This document shows, one piece after another, positions 34,061 through 43,500 of a stretch of 64,000 bases of DNA (positions are counted from its first letter, which is position 1; the number at the start of each line of letters is the position of its first letter). The stretch lies in contig NZ_CP027236.1 in the NCBI RefSeq assembly GCF_002999235.1, forward strand, positions 62,001 through 126,000, read 5' to 3'. The position numbers were made by a program, and so were the translations under genes. Origin of the DNA: Actinomyces sp. oral taxon 897. GTDB lineage: Bacteria; Actinomycetota; Actinomycetes; Actinomycetales; Actinomycetaceae. A model generated the notes under the pieces. That model was given only the letters and a program-made list of their open reading frames with translations, ran no database searches and was not told the origin of the DNA.

Positions 34061-35338
34061 TCAGGCCAGCGGCAGGTAGAGCGTTATCGCCAGGCCACCT
34101 GTGTCAGGCAGGCTCGCCTCAATGTGCCCGCCCATGCGCTCCATGAGCTGGGCGCAGGTGAACAGGCCGAGCCCCTGGCCGGGGACGCCCACGGCACCCC
34201 GGCCACGCTGCCCCCGGGCAAAGATCAGGCTGGTCTCGTCGGGGGCGACGCCGGGGCCGGCGTCGGTCAGGACCAGGCGCAGGCAGTCCGTCTCGAGGCC
34301 GCCGGTCAGGCGGATGGGCGTGCCCGCGTACTTGTAGGAGTTCTGCACGACATTGTCAATGACCTGCGCCAGGCGCAGGCGGTCGGCGCGTACCAGCACC
34401 TGGGGCAGGTCGGTGGCCTCCACGAGCTGACGGTGGTCGGCCTGGCGCACCAGGGCGACCACCTCGCGGCTGCTCAGGTCCGCAGGGCTCACGCTCAGGG
34501 CGTCCACCTGGCTGGAGTGGGCCCGGAACAGGTCACTGATCAGGGCGTCCACCTGGTGGCCCTTGGAGCGGACCACCTCCAGGCGCTCACGGGCAGGGGA
34601 GTCCTCGGTGAGCTGGAGGAGCTCGGCGGTGGCGCAGATCGTGGCCACGGGCGTGCGCAGGTCGTGGCCGATCTGGGCGATGAGGGCCTCCTTGGAGGCC
34701 TGCGCGTCCGCCTCGCGCTGGCGTGAGGCGGCCAGCTCGGTGCGCAGCAGGTCAAAGCTCTGCGTCCAGGCCCCGAAGGCGTTGGCCCGGTCCATCTCCA
34801 GCGGGGCGGACAGGTCCCCTCCCGCCACCCGCGCGGCAAAGCGCTCCAGACGCTTAAAGGGGAGGAGTACCCGGACGCCCAGCCAGCCCACCAGGGCCAG
34901 GACCAGGACCAGGGTCAGGACCAGGGTGGCCGTGCCCGCCCGGGCCAGGGCACGCTGGTGGGCGGCCACGGCGGTGGTGTACCCGTCGTCGAGCCAGACC
35001 CAGGCCACGGTACGCCCGTCCACGACCACGGGGCTGGTCAGCGGACGGTGCTCGCCCGTCCACTGCATGACCCCGAACCCGCTGTACCCCACCGGCGCGG
35101 CCCCGGGGCCGAGGGGCACCGGGGCTCCTGCGGCGTCCACCACCCTTAGTGCGTCGGCCATGCCGTCCAGTCCAGCTGCCTCAGGGTGGGGCCAGGCGGC
35201 TGCCAGGCGCTGGACGACGTCGTTGATCCTGGCGGTGTCCGCACCGGGGGCCTGGCGGGTGCCGAGCAGGGCCAGGGTGCACGTCCCCGTGACCAGGACG
35301 GCCACCAGCAGGGCCACGGGGACGGACAGGCGGCGCAC
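34061..35338 (-). CDS. Sensor histidine kinase
   Basis: 425 residues. Membrane helices at about 5-28 and 138-160 flank a sensor domain of about 100 residues outside the cell. A HAMP segment ([21 protein letters not shown]) leads to the H box [12 protein letters not shown], with phospho-accepting His225. The N box ([12 protein letters not shown]), G1 (TDAGPGV) and G2 (GQGLGL) boxes are complete, so it should be active. GTG 35338 overlaps the regulator stop by one base (TAGTG). The signal is unknown; the ABC genes downstream suggest a peptide or envelope stress. Confidence 0.92.
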   Translation of the reverse strand: MRRLSVPVALLVAVLVTGTCTLALLGTRQAPGADTARINDVVQRLAAAWPHPEAAGLDGMADALRVVDAAGAPVPLGPGAAPVGYSGFGVMQWTGEHRPLTSPVVVDGRTVAWVWLDDGYTTAVAAHQRALARAGTATLVLTLVLVLALVGWLGVRVLLPFKRLERFAARVAGGDLSAPLEMDRANAFGAWTQSFDLLRTELAASRQREADAQASKEALIAQIGHDLRTPVATICATAELLQLTEDSPARERLEVVRSKGHQVDALISDLFRAHSSQVDALSVSPADLSSREVVALVRQADHRQLVEATDLPQVLVRADRLRLAQVIDNVVQNSYKYAGTPIRLTGGLETDCLRLVLTDAGPGVAPDETSLIFARGQRGRGAVGVPGQGLGLFTCAQLMERMGGHIEASLPDTGGLAITLYLPLA

Positions 35339-36048
35339 TAGCGGGCCTCGAACAGGTAGCCGCGCCCCCACACCGTGTGGATGTAGGTGGGGGACTCGGG
35401 TGTCTTCTCAATCCGGGCCCTCAGACGGCGTACGTGCACCGTCAGGGTGCCCGGGGTAGTGAACTCGTCACCCCACACCGAGCGGATAATCTCCTCCTTG
35501 GTGCACACCGTGCCGCGCCTGGACACCAGGTGGGCCAGGATCCGGTCCTCCAGCGTGGTCAGGTGCAGCTCGTGCCCCGCCAGGTAGGTGCGGCCGGTGG
35601 ACAGCTCCACCCGCAGGCGTCCGTCGTCAAAGTCCGCCCTCACCCAGCCGGTGGGGGCTCCCCGGCCGGTGGGGCCGGTGGCGCCGCCACGTTCCAGGGC
35701 CCGGCGGACCTTGGCCAGGAGGACGGCCAGGGAGAAGGGCTTGGTGACGAAGTCGTCGGCCCCCAGGGACAGGCCGTGTACCTGGTCCACGTCGGTGCCG
35801 CGGGCCGAGACGAAGATAACCGGTACCTGCCTGTCCCGCAGGTGCTGGCACAGCTCGAAACCGCTCATACCGGGCAGGTTGACGTCGAGCAGGGCGACGC
35901 CGGGCGCCTGGGGGCGCAGGTGGCGCAGGGCGGACTCCGCGTCAGGGCAGCTGAGCACGTGCAGGCCGAAGGCCTCCAGGTAGTCGCGGGTGACGGCGGC
36001 GAGGTCCACCTCGTCCTCGACCAGCAGGACGTCCACGGGTGCGCTCAT
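35338..36048 (-). CDS. OmpR-family response regulator
   Basis: 236 residues. A receiver domain holds the acidic pocket (LLVEDEVD), phospho-accepting Asp55 (LLDVNLPGMSG) and Lys103 (DDFVTKPF). A winged-helix DNA-binding domain from about residue 140 ends in LTVHVRRLRARIE and the VWGRGYLFE signature. ATG 36048 is chosen because similarity begins there; the frame stays open upstream to 36138 without a credible protein. It is co-transcribed with the kinase, and its likely target is the promoter of the ABC operon. Confidence 0.93.
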   Translation of the reverse strand: MSAPVDVLLVEDEVDLAAVTRDYLEAFGLHVLSCPDAESALRHLRPQAPGVALLDVNLPGMSGFELCQHLRDRQVPVIFVSARGTDVDQVHGLSLGADDFVTKPFSLAVLLAKVRRALERGGATGPTGRGAPTGWVRADFDDGRLRVELSTGRTYLAGHELHLTTLEDRILAHLVSRRGTVCTKEEIIRSVWGDEFTTPGTLTVHVRRLRARIEKTPESPTYIHTVWGRGYLFEAR

Positions 36049-36210
36049 GGTGGCAGTCTCCCACCACGGCCCCACCAGCCAGGGGCGTCTCCGTTTACCG
36101 TGTCGCGCCCCCGGCCCCGGAGCCCGCGCGGCCCCCACTCAGCTCCGCAGCGTAGCCCGCTACGCTCTCCCGGCCCCGGAGCCCGCGCGCAGGCGAAAGT
36201 ACGCACAAGG

Positions 36211-36242
36211 GTGGGGCGGGGACCTCACGGTCCCCGCCCCAC
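36211..36242 (-). terminator. Terminator of the surface-protein gene, 14-bp perfect stem
   Basis: GTGGGGCGGGGACC (36211-36224) pairs perfectly with 36229-36242 around a four-base loop, 20 bp behind the minus-strand stop. A second small perfect hairpin, AGCGTAG-CCCG-CTACGCT, lies at 36149-36166. A 19-bp direct repeat (CGGCCCCGGAGCCCGCGCG) at about 36113 and 36173 flanks that second hairpin. Confidence 0.82.
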
Positions 36243-36261
36243 CCACGTTGGGAGCCGGTGG

Positions 36262-37743
36262 TCAGCGGTTGCCGCGGACCCGGCGGGCGATGAGGAACGC
36301 GCCCCCACCCAGCAGCGCCACGACCGCAATGACCGCGGGCACCAGGGTGGCACCGGTCTTGGCCAGGCCAGAAGCAGGCTTGGTGGCCGGTGCGGCAGGC
36401 TGCTCGGCGGCGGGGGCCGCGGGCTGCTCGGCAGCAGGCTGCTCGGCGGCGGGGGCCGCGGGCTGCTCGGCGGCGGGCTGCTCAGGAGCCGGGGCGGCGG
36501 GGGCCGCGGGGTTCTTCTCAGCCGGGGGCTGGACCTGCTCGGGGGGCAGGGCGGGAGCCACGGCGGGAGGGTTCTCGACCTGGGCGGGCAGGACGCCGAA
36601 GCCCTCACCGCCACCGTTGCGGGTGCTCACGGTCGCCTCGGCGTGGAAGGTCTTGTCACCCAGGGACAGCGTGGCCGAGTCCGTCCAGCTGCCGGGGCCG
36701 GAGAACTTCATGGGGACGTAGACGCGGGCGAACTGGCCCGCGGGGACGGTCACGGACCCGGAGACCTCGGTCTCGCTGCAGCTGGTGACCGTGGCGGTGG
36801 CCGCCTTGGCGGTGTCGTACTTGGGGTCGCCCCACTTGGTCCGGCCCTCGTAGGACCAGGACAGGAGCCCTTCCTTGCTGGCCTTGTCGCAGTCAAAGGC
36901 CTGGTCGGGGCTGGTGGTCTTGTCCGTCCAGTTGAAGGTCTTGGAGGTCTCGCTGCCAGCCATCTCGGGGGTCAGGCCGGGGGTCTGGACGACGACGCTG
37001 CCCGGGCGGGTGCCGTCCTCCCCGGGGGCGAGGGCCCAGCCGAACTTGCCCATGGCCGTGGGAAGGCCCTCGCAGTCGGGCCCGCACTCGCCGACCGGGA
37101 CCGGGGCGTTAATGGGCTCGCCGTTGGCGCTGAACTTCAGGGTCTCGGTGGTGTTGGGCGTAATGGAGGCGTCAATGGTGGCCTCCACCCAGCCCGAGAT
37201 CTCGACCTTCTCCTTGCCCTTGACGTAGTCAGACAGCTTGACGGACAGGTAGCCGCCGTCGTTCTTGTCGTAGGTCATAGTGGCCACGACCGGCTTGCTG
37301 GCGTCATCGGAGACCGGCTTGGTGTCATCGGAGACCGAGCGGTCCTGCGCGGTCGAGCTTCCCTCGTTGGCCGAGCTGTCCTGCGCGGCGGTGCCTTCCG
37401 GCTTCTTCTCCCTGAGGTTCCAGGTGGTTCCCAGGTCGAAGTGGAGGCTCTCAGGCGCCTTGATCTTGTACTCCTGGCCCTCGCAGTGGCCGCTGGACAG
37501 GTTGTAGGTGTACTGCAGCTTGACCCGGTTCCAGGCGGTGACCTTGTTCTCCTCGGACACCGGCTTGTCGTCCTTGAAGACGGTGACGGAGGTGGGGACC
37601 TCGGTGGTGGGGGTGCAGGAAGTGGAGTCCGCGGGTTCGGGGTCGGCGGCGCTCGCCGCCGGCGTCAGCGCCGAGGTCGGGACGACCACGGCCGCGGCGA
37701 GCGCGAGCACGGACAGGGCTCGCGTCAAGGTTGGGCAGGACAT
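36262..37743 (-). CDS. LAXTG-anchored surface protein, adhesin-like
   Basis: 493 residues. A signal peptide (ALSVLALAAAVVVPTSALT, cut near ASAAD) opens it. About 340 residues of beta-rich domains with WNRVKLQYTYNL and several possible disulphide cysteines follow, similar in style to Ig-like or collagen-binding-type adhesin modules. A wall-spanning stretch of repeated AAEQPAAPA units (about 400-455) comes next. It ends with LAKTG, a hydrophobic helix and RRVRGNR, a sorting signal of the LAXTG kind used by class E sortases. GGAGAG precedes the ATG. No sortase gene is in the window. The ligand is unknown. Confidence 0.85.
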   Translation of the reverse strand: MSCPTLTRALSVLALAAAVVVPTSALTPAASAADPEPADSTSCTPTTEVPTSVTVFKDDKPVSEENKVTAWNRVKLQYTYNLSSGHCEGQEYKIKAPESLHFDLGTTWNLREKKPEGTAAQDSSANEGSSTAQDRSVSDDTKPVSDDASKPVVATMTYDKNDGGYLSVKLSDYVKGKEKVEISGWVEATIDASITPNTTETLKFSANGEPINAPVPVGECGPDCEGLPTAMGKFGWALAPGEDGTRPGSVVVQTPGLTPEMAGSETSKTFNWTDKTTSPDQAFDCDKASKEGLLSWSYEGRTKWGDPKYDTAKAATATVTSCSETEVSGSVTVPAGQFARVYVPMKFSGPGSWTDSATLSLGDKTFHAEATVSTRNGGGEGFGVLPAQVENPPAVAPALPPEQVQPPAEKNPAAPAAPAPEQPAAEQPAAPAAEQPAAEQPAAPAAEQPAAPATKPASGLAKTGATLVPAVIAVVALLGGGAFLIARRVRGNR

Positions 37744-37936
37744 AAGGGGACTCTCCAGGCAAATCGTGGGTGGCGGTCCCTCCCCCCTGGCGGAGGGTGC
37801 GGACCGGGGTCTACCGGGCGCACAGACCTCTCGGGGCAGGGTCCCAGGGGACCTACCGTGATTTCAGGACGGTTACATCGTAACGCCAATGTGACTACTA
37901 GACGAGACCTAACCGCAAGCAGTTCCGTTGGGCGCG

Positions 37937-39064
37937 TCACCCTGCCTGGGCGTCCTGGGGGTCCTGGGCGTCGACCCTGACCTGCCAGCGACCCCCGACG
38001 TCCTGCCCGGCGCCGGGCACCCGGACCATGCCCTCCTGGCCGATGGTGGACAGCAGGCGCCCGGCGCGGTCGTAGACCCGGGCGCGGCCCATGGCCCGGC
38101 CCCCCTGGGAGGTGGGGGAGTCCTGGACCACCAGCAGCCAGTCGTTGGTGTCCACGTCCCGGTGGAACCACTGGGCGTGGTCCAGGGTCGCCAGGCTCAT
38201 GCCCCGGGTGCGCCAGGACAGCCCCCGGCTGCGCAGGGCCGGCTCCAGCATGACCTGGTCGCAGACGTAGGTCAGCAGCGCCCGGTGGACCGTCTGCGTG
38301 GCACTGTCGGGTACCTTCCCGCGGGCGCGCAGCCACAGCTGCTGGCGGTCCCGCCGCACCGCGTCCGGACGCAGGTAGATACCGCCCTGCACGTGGCGTA
38401 CGTCAAAGGCCGCGGTGCGCCCCAGGAACCTGGCCGCCGGGTGGTTGACGGAGCGGAAGATCTCGATGGCGCTGGGCAGGTCCTCGGGCGGGGGCACCAC
38501 CGGGGGCGGGATCTGGACGTCCTCGCCCTCCTGGGGAAGCTGGTAGGAGGAGATCATGGCCAGCAGGACCTCACCGTCCTGGACGGCGGTGGTACGGCGC
38601 TGGGAGAAGGAGCGTCCGTCGTGGAGCCGTTCCACGTGGAACTCGATCGGCTCCTTGAGCCTGCCGCCGCGCAGGAAGTAGGCGTGCAGCGAGTGCGGCT
38701 CGCGCACCGGCAGCCGGGCCCCGGCCCGGGCCGCCTCCGGCCGGGCGCCCGGCCCGCTCGGGACGCCCGGGTGCGGCCCCGCCCCGGGGGCCGGAGCCGC
38801 GGTCGCCAGGTCGTCGGCGGGGTGCGGCCCCGCCCCGGGGGCCGGGGAGGCGGCGTCGCCGGCCCCCGCCTCACGCGGGAGGGTCGCCGCCGCCGCCAGG
38901 AGCCCCTGGGCCATGACCTGCCCGCCGTAGACACGTCCGGAGAGCTGGGGCAGGCTCCGCCCCACGAAGACGTCTACCCCGTCGCCCTCCGCCAGGGCGA
39001 GCACCCGGGTCACCGAGCCCAGGGGCTCCTCGCTGGCGAAGGGGACGGGGTAGGACGTGGTCAC
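37937..39064 (-). CDS. tesB: Acyl-CoA thioesterase II (TesB type)
   Basis: 375 residues of the double-hotdog thioesterase family, which hydrolyses acyl-CoA to free acid and CoA. Family wording includes VYGGQVMAQGLLAA, PHSLHAYFLRGG, HDGRSFSQRRTTAVQ, and in the second hotdog LTYVCDQVMLEPAL and SLDHAMWFH-like SLATLDHAQWFHR. Residues 66-119 are a proline/alanine/glycine insertion containing the same PAPGAGPHP twice, inside the first hotdog where relatives have a short loop. GTG 39064 overlaps the ptsI stop (GTGA), so tesB is the second gene of the ptsI operon. Confidence 0.9.
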   Translation of the reverse strand: MTTSYPVPFASEEPLGSVTRVLALAEGDGVDVFVGRSLPQLSGRVYGGQVMAQGLLAAAATLPREAGAGDAASPAPGAGPHPADDLATAAPAPGAGPHPGVPSGPGARPEAARAGARLPVREPHSLHAYFLRGGRLKEPIEFHVERLHDGRSFSQRRTTAVQDGEVLLAMISSYQLPQEGEDVQIPPPVVPPPEDLPSAIEIFRSVNHPAARFLGRTAAFDVRHVQGGIYLRPDAVRRDRQQLWLRARGKVPDSATQTVHRALLTYVCDQVMLEPALRSRGLSWRTRGMSLATLDHAQWFHRDVDTNDWLLVVQDSPTSQGGRAMGRARVYDRAGRLLSTIGQEGMVRVPGAGQDVGGRWQVRVDAQDPQDAQAG

Positions 39065-40758
39065 AGGGCGAGCTCCTCCAGGATCGGCAGCTCGGCGCGG
39101 ACGGTGTTGCGCGCCTCCTCGGCGGTGCCGGCGCTCGTGGCCAGCCCCGCCAGGCGCTGGCAGTCCTCGAAGGTCACGGACTTCAGGACGGCGTCCACGT
39201 CGGGCAGGGCGCGGGCGGTCATGGACAGGCTGGCCACGCCCAGACCCACCAGGACGACGGCGAGGGCCGGGTCGGCCGCCGCCTCACCGCAGACGCCCAC
39301 CGGGCGCCCGTGCACGGCGGCGCCGTCACAGGCGGTCTTGATCAGGCGCAGGACGGCCGGCTGCCACCCGGTGGACAGGTCCGCCAGGGAGGACAGCAGG
39401 CGGTCGGCGGCCATGACGTACTGGGTCAGGTCGTTGGTGCCGATGGAGGCGAAGTCCGCGTGCTCGAAGAGCTTGTCCGCCATGAGGGCGGCCGAGGGGA
39501 CCTCGATCATCATGCCGGCGATCTTGAGCCCGTGGGCGCGGGCCTGGTCGGTGAAGGCCTTGGCCTCGTCCTTGGTGGAGATCATGGGGGCCATGACCCA
39601 CACCTTGGCGTCGGTGACGGCCTCCGCCTTGGCCAGGGCCTGGAGCTGGTGCTCCAGGACCTCGGGGTCGCGGCGGGTGGTGCGGTAGGCGCGCACGCCC
39701 AGGGCGGGGTTGGCCTCGGTGGCGTCGGTGAGGAAGGGCAGGGGCTTGTCCGCGCCGGCGTCCAGGGTGCGGACCACCACCTTCTTGCCCGGGAAGGCCT
39801 CCAGGACGCCCTTGTAGGCCTCGATCTGGGCCTCGATGGTGGGCTCCTCGGGCTGGTCCAGGAAGCAGAACTCGGTGCGGAACAGGCCCACGCCCATGGC
39901 CCCGGCCGCGGCGGCGGAGCGGGCCCCGGCGGCGTCGCCCACGTTGGCGAGCAGCTGGACCTCGCGGCCGTCCTTGGTGGCGCCGTCACCGCGGAAGACC
40001 CGCACGCGGCTGGCCAGCTCCTTGGCCCGGCGCAGGGCCTCCTCGCTGGGGCTGACCGTGATCTGGCCCTTGGTGCCGTCCACCAGGACGATGTCGCCGT
40101 CGTGGAGCTGGTCGGTCACCTCCGAGCCGGTGCCCACGATCGCGGGCATGCCCAGGGCGCGGGCCAGGATGGCGGTGTGGGAGGTGGGGCCGCCCTCGGA
40201 GGTGATAAAGGCGACAACCTTCTCCGGGTCCAGCAGGGCGGTGTCGGCCGGGGCCAGGTCCTCGGCCACCAGGACGAAGGGCTCAGGGAGCACCGGGATA
40301 CCGGGCATGGGGGCGTCGGTGAGGACCGCCACAATGCGGTCGCGCACGTCCGCTACGTCGCGGGTGCGCTCGGCCATGTAGCCCCCCAGGGACTTCAGCA
40401 TGGCGGCCAGGGTGCCGGCGGCCTCCCAGACGGCGCGCTCGGGCACCAGGCGGCGCTCGCGGATCATGGCCTGGGCGGAGGAGGTCAGGGTGGGGTCGGC
40501 GGCCATCTGCGCCGTCGTCTCCAGGAGGGTCCGCCCCTCTCCCTTGGCCTGGGCCGCTGAGAGCTCCAGGTTCTTCTTGACCCTCTGGGCGGCCGCGGCG
40601 ACGCGGTCGCACTCCTCCTCCAGGTCCTTGCTGGGTTCCAGGGTGGCGATCTCGGGCTCGATGATTCCGGGTGCCATGCGTGCGACGGGGCCCGCGACGA
40701 GGCCCGGGCTCACGCCGATCCCGGTCAAGGAGGTGGGGGTTGCGTCTGACAATGCCAT
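39061..40758 (-). CDS. ptsI: PTS enzyme I (phosphoenolpyruvate-protein phosphotransferase)
   Basis: 565 residues, full length. It takes phosphate from phosphoenolpyruvate and passes it to HPr. The phospho-accepting His194 lies in GGPTSHTAILARALGMPAIVG; the PEP-binding barrel has GVGLFRTEFCFL, GADKPLPFL, IEVPSAALMADKL and GTNDLTQYVMAADR, with GVCGEAAADP near the end. ATG 40758 has AGGAG at 7 bp; the long open frame upstream is antisense to malQ. ptsH for HPr is not in the window. It is divergent from the IIB-malQ operon, 199 bp away. Confidence 0.95.
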   Translation of the reverse strand: MALSDATPTSLTGIGVSPGLVAGPVARMAPGIIEPEIATLEPSKDLEEECDRVAAAAQRVKKNLELSAAQAKGEGRTLLETTAQMAADPTLTSSAQAMIRERRLVPERAVWEAAGTLAAMLKSLGGYMAERTRDVADVRDRIVAVLTDAPMPGIPVLPEPFVLVAEDLAPADTALLDPEKVVAFITSEGGPTSHTAILARALGMPAIVGTGSEVTDQLHDGDIVLVDGTKGQITVSPSEEALRRAKELASRVRVFRGDGATKDGREVQLLANVGDAAGARSAAAAGAMGVGLFRTEFCFLDQPEEPTIEAQIEAYKGVLEAFPGKKVVVRTLDAGADKPLPFLTDATEANPALGVRAYRTTRRDPEVLEHQLQALAKAEAVTDAKVWVMAPMISTKDEAKAFTDQARAHGLKIAGMMIEVPSAALMADKLFEHADFASIGTNDLTQYVMAADRLLSSLADLSTGWQPAVLRLIKTACDGAAVHGRPVGVCGEAAADPALAVVLVGLGVASLSMTARALPDVDAVLKSVTFEDCQRLAGLATSAGTAEEARNTVRAELPILEELAL

Positions 40759-40957
40759 GCGATGCTCCTGTGGCCGCGGCGGGTGTGGGTTAGGACCCAT
40801 TGTGCATGGTCGGAGCCGAAAATGTGCAACCTGCGCCACACTGTGACGAATCGCGGGCCGCGAACACGCTCCCGGCGGCGCCCTGAGGTGTAGGGACGTA
40901 ACCCTCTGTGATAGAGTGATCTCGCACACTGGTCTGAAGAGCTCGGAGAGGAACGCC

Positions 40958-41185
40958 ATGAGTACCGCAGCGGATATCGTCACAGGTCTGGGTGGGGCTG
41001 ACAACATCACGGACCTGGAGCCCTGCATCACCCGCCTGCGGGTGGAGGTCAAGGACCAGGAGAAGGTGGACGAGGAGGCGCTGCGCGCCACGGGCGCCTT
41101 CGGCGTGGTGCGCTCCGAGCGTGTCGTCCAGGTCGTCGTCGGCCCGACTGCCGACGCCCTCGCGGCTGAGATCGCCGCCCTGTGA
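40958..41185 (+). CDS. PTS EIIB domain protein, glucose/GlcNAc family
   Basis: 75 residues, one complete EIIB domain. The phosphorylated cysteine is Cys23 in LEPCITRLRVEV, and GAFGVV and VQVVVGP complete the fold. It passes phosphate from IIA to the sugar bound in IIC. GGAGAGG lies before ATG 40958. Its stop overlaps the malQ GTG, an unusual pairing with a glucan-processing enzyme. It is one of three EIIB genes within 4 kb. A half-site ACTGGTCT upstream (40928) resembles one arm of the GntR operator. Confidence 0.9.
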   Translation: MSTAADIVTGLGGADNITDLEPCITRLRVEVKDQEKVDEEALRATGAFGVVRSERVVQVVVGPTADALAAEIAAL

Positions 41186-43410
41186 CCATGGACATGACGC
41201 AGACCGTCGTGCCCGACGCCGGCCCCGTGCGGCACGAGGCCAACGAGGCCCTGCGTCGCCTGGCCGAGGCCCACGGCGTCTCCACCGAGTACTGGGACTA
41301 CCAGGGGCACTACGCCGCCCCCTCCCAGGAGACCCTGGAGGCCGTGCTGGCCGCCATGGGGGTGCGGGCCTCCACGCAGGAGGAGATCGCCACCTCCCTG
41401 AAGGATGTCGAGCTGGCCCCCTGGCGGCGTGTGCTGCCCCCCAGCGTCGTGGTACGCGGGGGCGCCTCCCACGTCCTGGTGGTCCACGTGCCCGACGGCG
41501 CCGTGGTACGGGCCAAGGTGGACCTGGAGGACGGCGGGGTCAGGCGCCTGGCCCAGGCCGAGGACTGGACCCCCGCCCCCGCCCGGGAGGTGGACGGTGT
41601 CCTGACCAGCCAGGCCTCCTTCGTCCTGCCCAAGGACCTGCCCCTGGGGTGGCACCGCATTGTCGCCGAGGTCGACACCGGCCGGGGGCTCGGCCCCCAC
41701 ACGGCCTCCTGCCCCCTGGTCGTCACCCCGGACCACCTGGATCTCCCCCTCAGCCTGGGGGAGCGGGGGTGGGGTGTCATGGCCCAGCTGTACTCGGTGC
41801 GCTCGCGGGGGTCCTGGGGGGTGGGGGACGCCGCCGACCTCACCGAGCTGCTCAGCTTCCTGGGGGACGAGGGGGCCGACTTCCTCCTCATCAACCCCCT
41901 CCACGCGGCCGAGCCCACCGGGCACATGACGCCCTCGCCCTACCTGCCGGTGACGCGCCGCTTCGTCAACCCCCTCTACATCCGTCCCGAGCAGATCCTC
42001 GAGGTCGCCGAGCTCCCCGGCCCGCAGCGCTCGCTGGTGAGCTGGGGGGCGGAGGAGGCGCGCGCCGCCAACCACGGCGCCGACCCCATTGACCGCGACG
42101 CCAGCTGGAAGGCCAAGCGCGAGGCCCTGGAGGTGATATTTGCCACAGGACGTTCCCGGTCCCGGCAACGCGACTTTGATCGCTTCCGCGCCGAGCAGGG
42201 GCCCGGCCTGGAGCGCTTCGCCCTGTGGTGCGCGCTGAGCGAGAAGTACGGGGACATGCGCCAGTGGCCCGCCACGCTGCGGGACGCCAGCAGCGCCTAC
42301 GTGGCCATGGAGGCCCGCACCTTAAGCGAGCGGATCGACTTCTACGCCTGGCTCCAGTGGGTGGTGGACGAGCAGCTGGGGCGGGCCCAGCGCCAGGCCG
42401 TGGCCTCGGGGATGGCCCTGGGCGTCATGGACGACCTCGCCGTGGGCACCCACCCCCGCGGGGCGGACGTGTGGGCCGACCCCCAGGCGTTCGCCCCGGG
42501 GGTGACCGTGGGCGCGCCCCCGGACATGTACAGCCAGAAGGGGCAGAACTGGTCCCAGCCGCCGTGGAGCCCCACCTACCTGGCCCGCAGCGCCTACGCC
42601 CCCCTGCGGGACATGGTGCGCACCGTCCTGCGCCACGCAGGCGCCCTGCGGATGGACCACATTATGGGCCTGTTCCGCCTGTGGTGGATCCCCAACGGCA
42701 TGGGTGCCGGCCAGGGCGCCTACGTCCGCTACGACCACGAGGCCATGGTGGGGGTCCTCCTGCTGGAGGCCTACCGGGCGGGGGCCGTCATTATCGGCGA
42801 GGACCTGGGCACGGTCGAGCCCTGGGCCCGGGACTACCTGACCAGCCGGGGCATCCTGGGCACCTCGGTGCTGTGGTTCGAGAAGCAGGGCGACGGCTGG
42901 CCCACCCAGCCGGAGGCCTACCGCCGCCTGGCCCTGTCCACGGTCAACACCCACGACCTGCCCCCGACGGCGGGCTACCTGGCCGACGAGCACGTCACCC
43001 TGCGTGAGCGCCTGGGCCTGCTGACCCAGGACATTGACGAGGTCCGTACCGACTCGCGTATCGAGCGCGACCGGATGATGGCCCGCCTGCGCGAGCACGG
43101 CCTGCTGGGGGAGCGGCCCAGCGAGCGGCAGGTCGTCGAGGCCCTCTACCGCTACGTCCTGCGCACACCCTCGGTCCTGGTGGGGATCGCCCTGGTCGAC
43201 GGCGTCGGGGAGAGGCGTGCCCAGAACCTGCCGGGCACGGACCAGGAGTACCCCAACTGGAGGATGCCCCTGGCGGACGGCAGCGGCGAGGTGGTCCTGG
43301 TGGAGGACCTGCCCGGTAACGCACGCCTGTCCAGCCTGCTGTCCGCGGTGCGCCAGGAGCTGGGGCGCGGGCCCCGGTGGGGCCGGGACCTGCCGGTGCC
43401 CCCGGTGTAG
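41182..43410 (+). CDS. malQ: 4-alpha-glucanotransferase (amylomaltase)
   Basis: 742 residues, the long actinobacterial form with an N-terminal beta-rich extension of about 170 residues before the GH77 barrel. It moves glucan chains between maltodextrins and releases glucose. Barrel marks are YSVRSRGSWGVGDAADL, DFLLINPLHA, the nucleophile region LRMDHIMGLFRLWWIP, the acid/base region IIGEDLGTVEP and STVNTHDLPPTAGY. GTG 41182 overlaps the IIB stop (GTGA); ATG 41188 is an alternative. Being coupled to a PTS IIB suggests joint use of maltodextrin-derived glucose. Confidence 0.95.
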   Translation: MTMDMTQTVVPDAGPVRHEANEALRRLAEAHGVSTEYWDYQGHYAAPSQETLEAVLAAMGVRASTQEEIATSLKDVELAPWRRVLPPSVVVRGGASHVLVVHVPDGAVVRAKVDLEDGGVRRLAQAEDWTPAPAREVDGVLTSQASFVLPKDLPLGWHRIVAEVDTGRGLGPHTASCPLVVTPDHLDLPLSLGERGWGVMAQLYSVRSRGSWGVGDAADLTELLSFLGDEGADFLLINPLHAAEPTGHMTPSPYLPVTRRFVNPLYIRPEQILEVAELPGPQRSLVSWGAEEARAANHGADPIDRDASWKAKREALEVIFATGRSRSRQRDFDRFRAEQGPGLERFALWCALSEKYGDMRQWPATLRDASSAYVAMEARTLSERIDFYAWLQWVVDEQLGRAQRQAVASGMALGVMDDLAVGTHPRGADVWADPQAFAPGVTVGAPPDMYSQKGQNWSQPPWSPTYLARSAYAPLRDMVRTVLRHAGALRMDHIMGLFRLWWIPNGMGAGQGAYVRYDHEAMVGVLLLEAYRAGAVIIGEDLGTVEPWARDYLTSRGILGTSVLWFEKQGDGWPTQPEAYRRLALSTVNTHDLPPTAGYLADEHVTLRERLGLLTQDIDEVRTDSRIERDRMMARLREHGLLGERPSERQVVEALYRYVLRTPSVLVGIALVDGVGERRAQNLPGTDQEYPNWRMPLADGSGEVVLVEDLPGNARLSSLLSAVRQELGRGPRWGRDLPVPPV

Positions 43411-43447
43411 GGGCCACGGCGCCGGCTACCGGGCCCGGTCCGCAACA

Positions 43448-43495
43448 GGGAGTCGGGGCGGGGATCCCCACCCGGGGATCCCCGCCCCGACTCCC
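43448..43495. terminator. Bidirectional terminator, 22-bp perfect stem
   Basis: The 22 bases at 43448-43469 (beginning GGGAGTCGGGGCGGGG) pair perfectly with 43474-43495 around loop ACCC. It lies between convergent malQ and the IIA gene. No T tract follows on either side. Confidence 0.88.
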
Positions 43496-43500
43496 TAAGG

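Noticed and set aside
40759..42168. N-terminal extension of enzyme I or a separate gene opposite malQ
   Set aside because: It is the open antisense frame of malQ, common at high GC; enzyme I similarity begins exactly at 40758, where a ribosome site is present.
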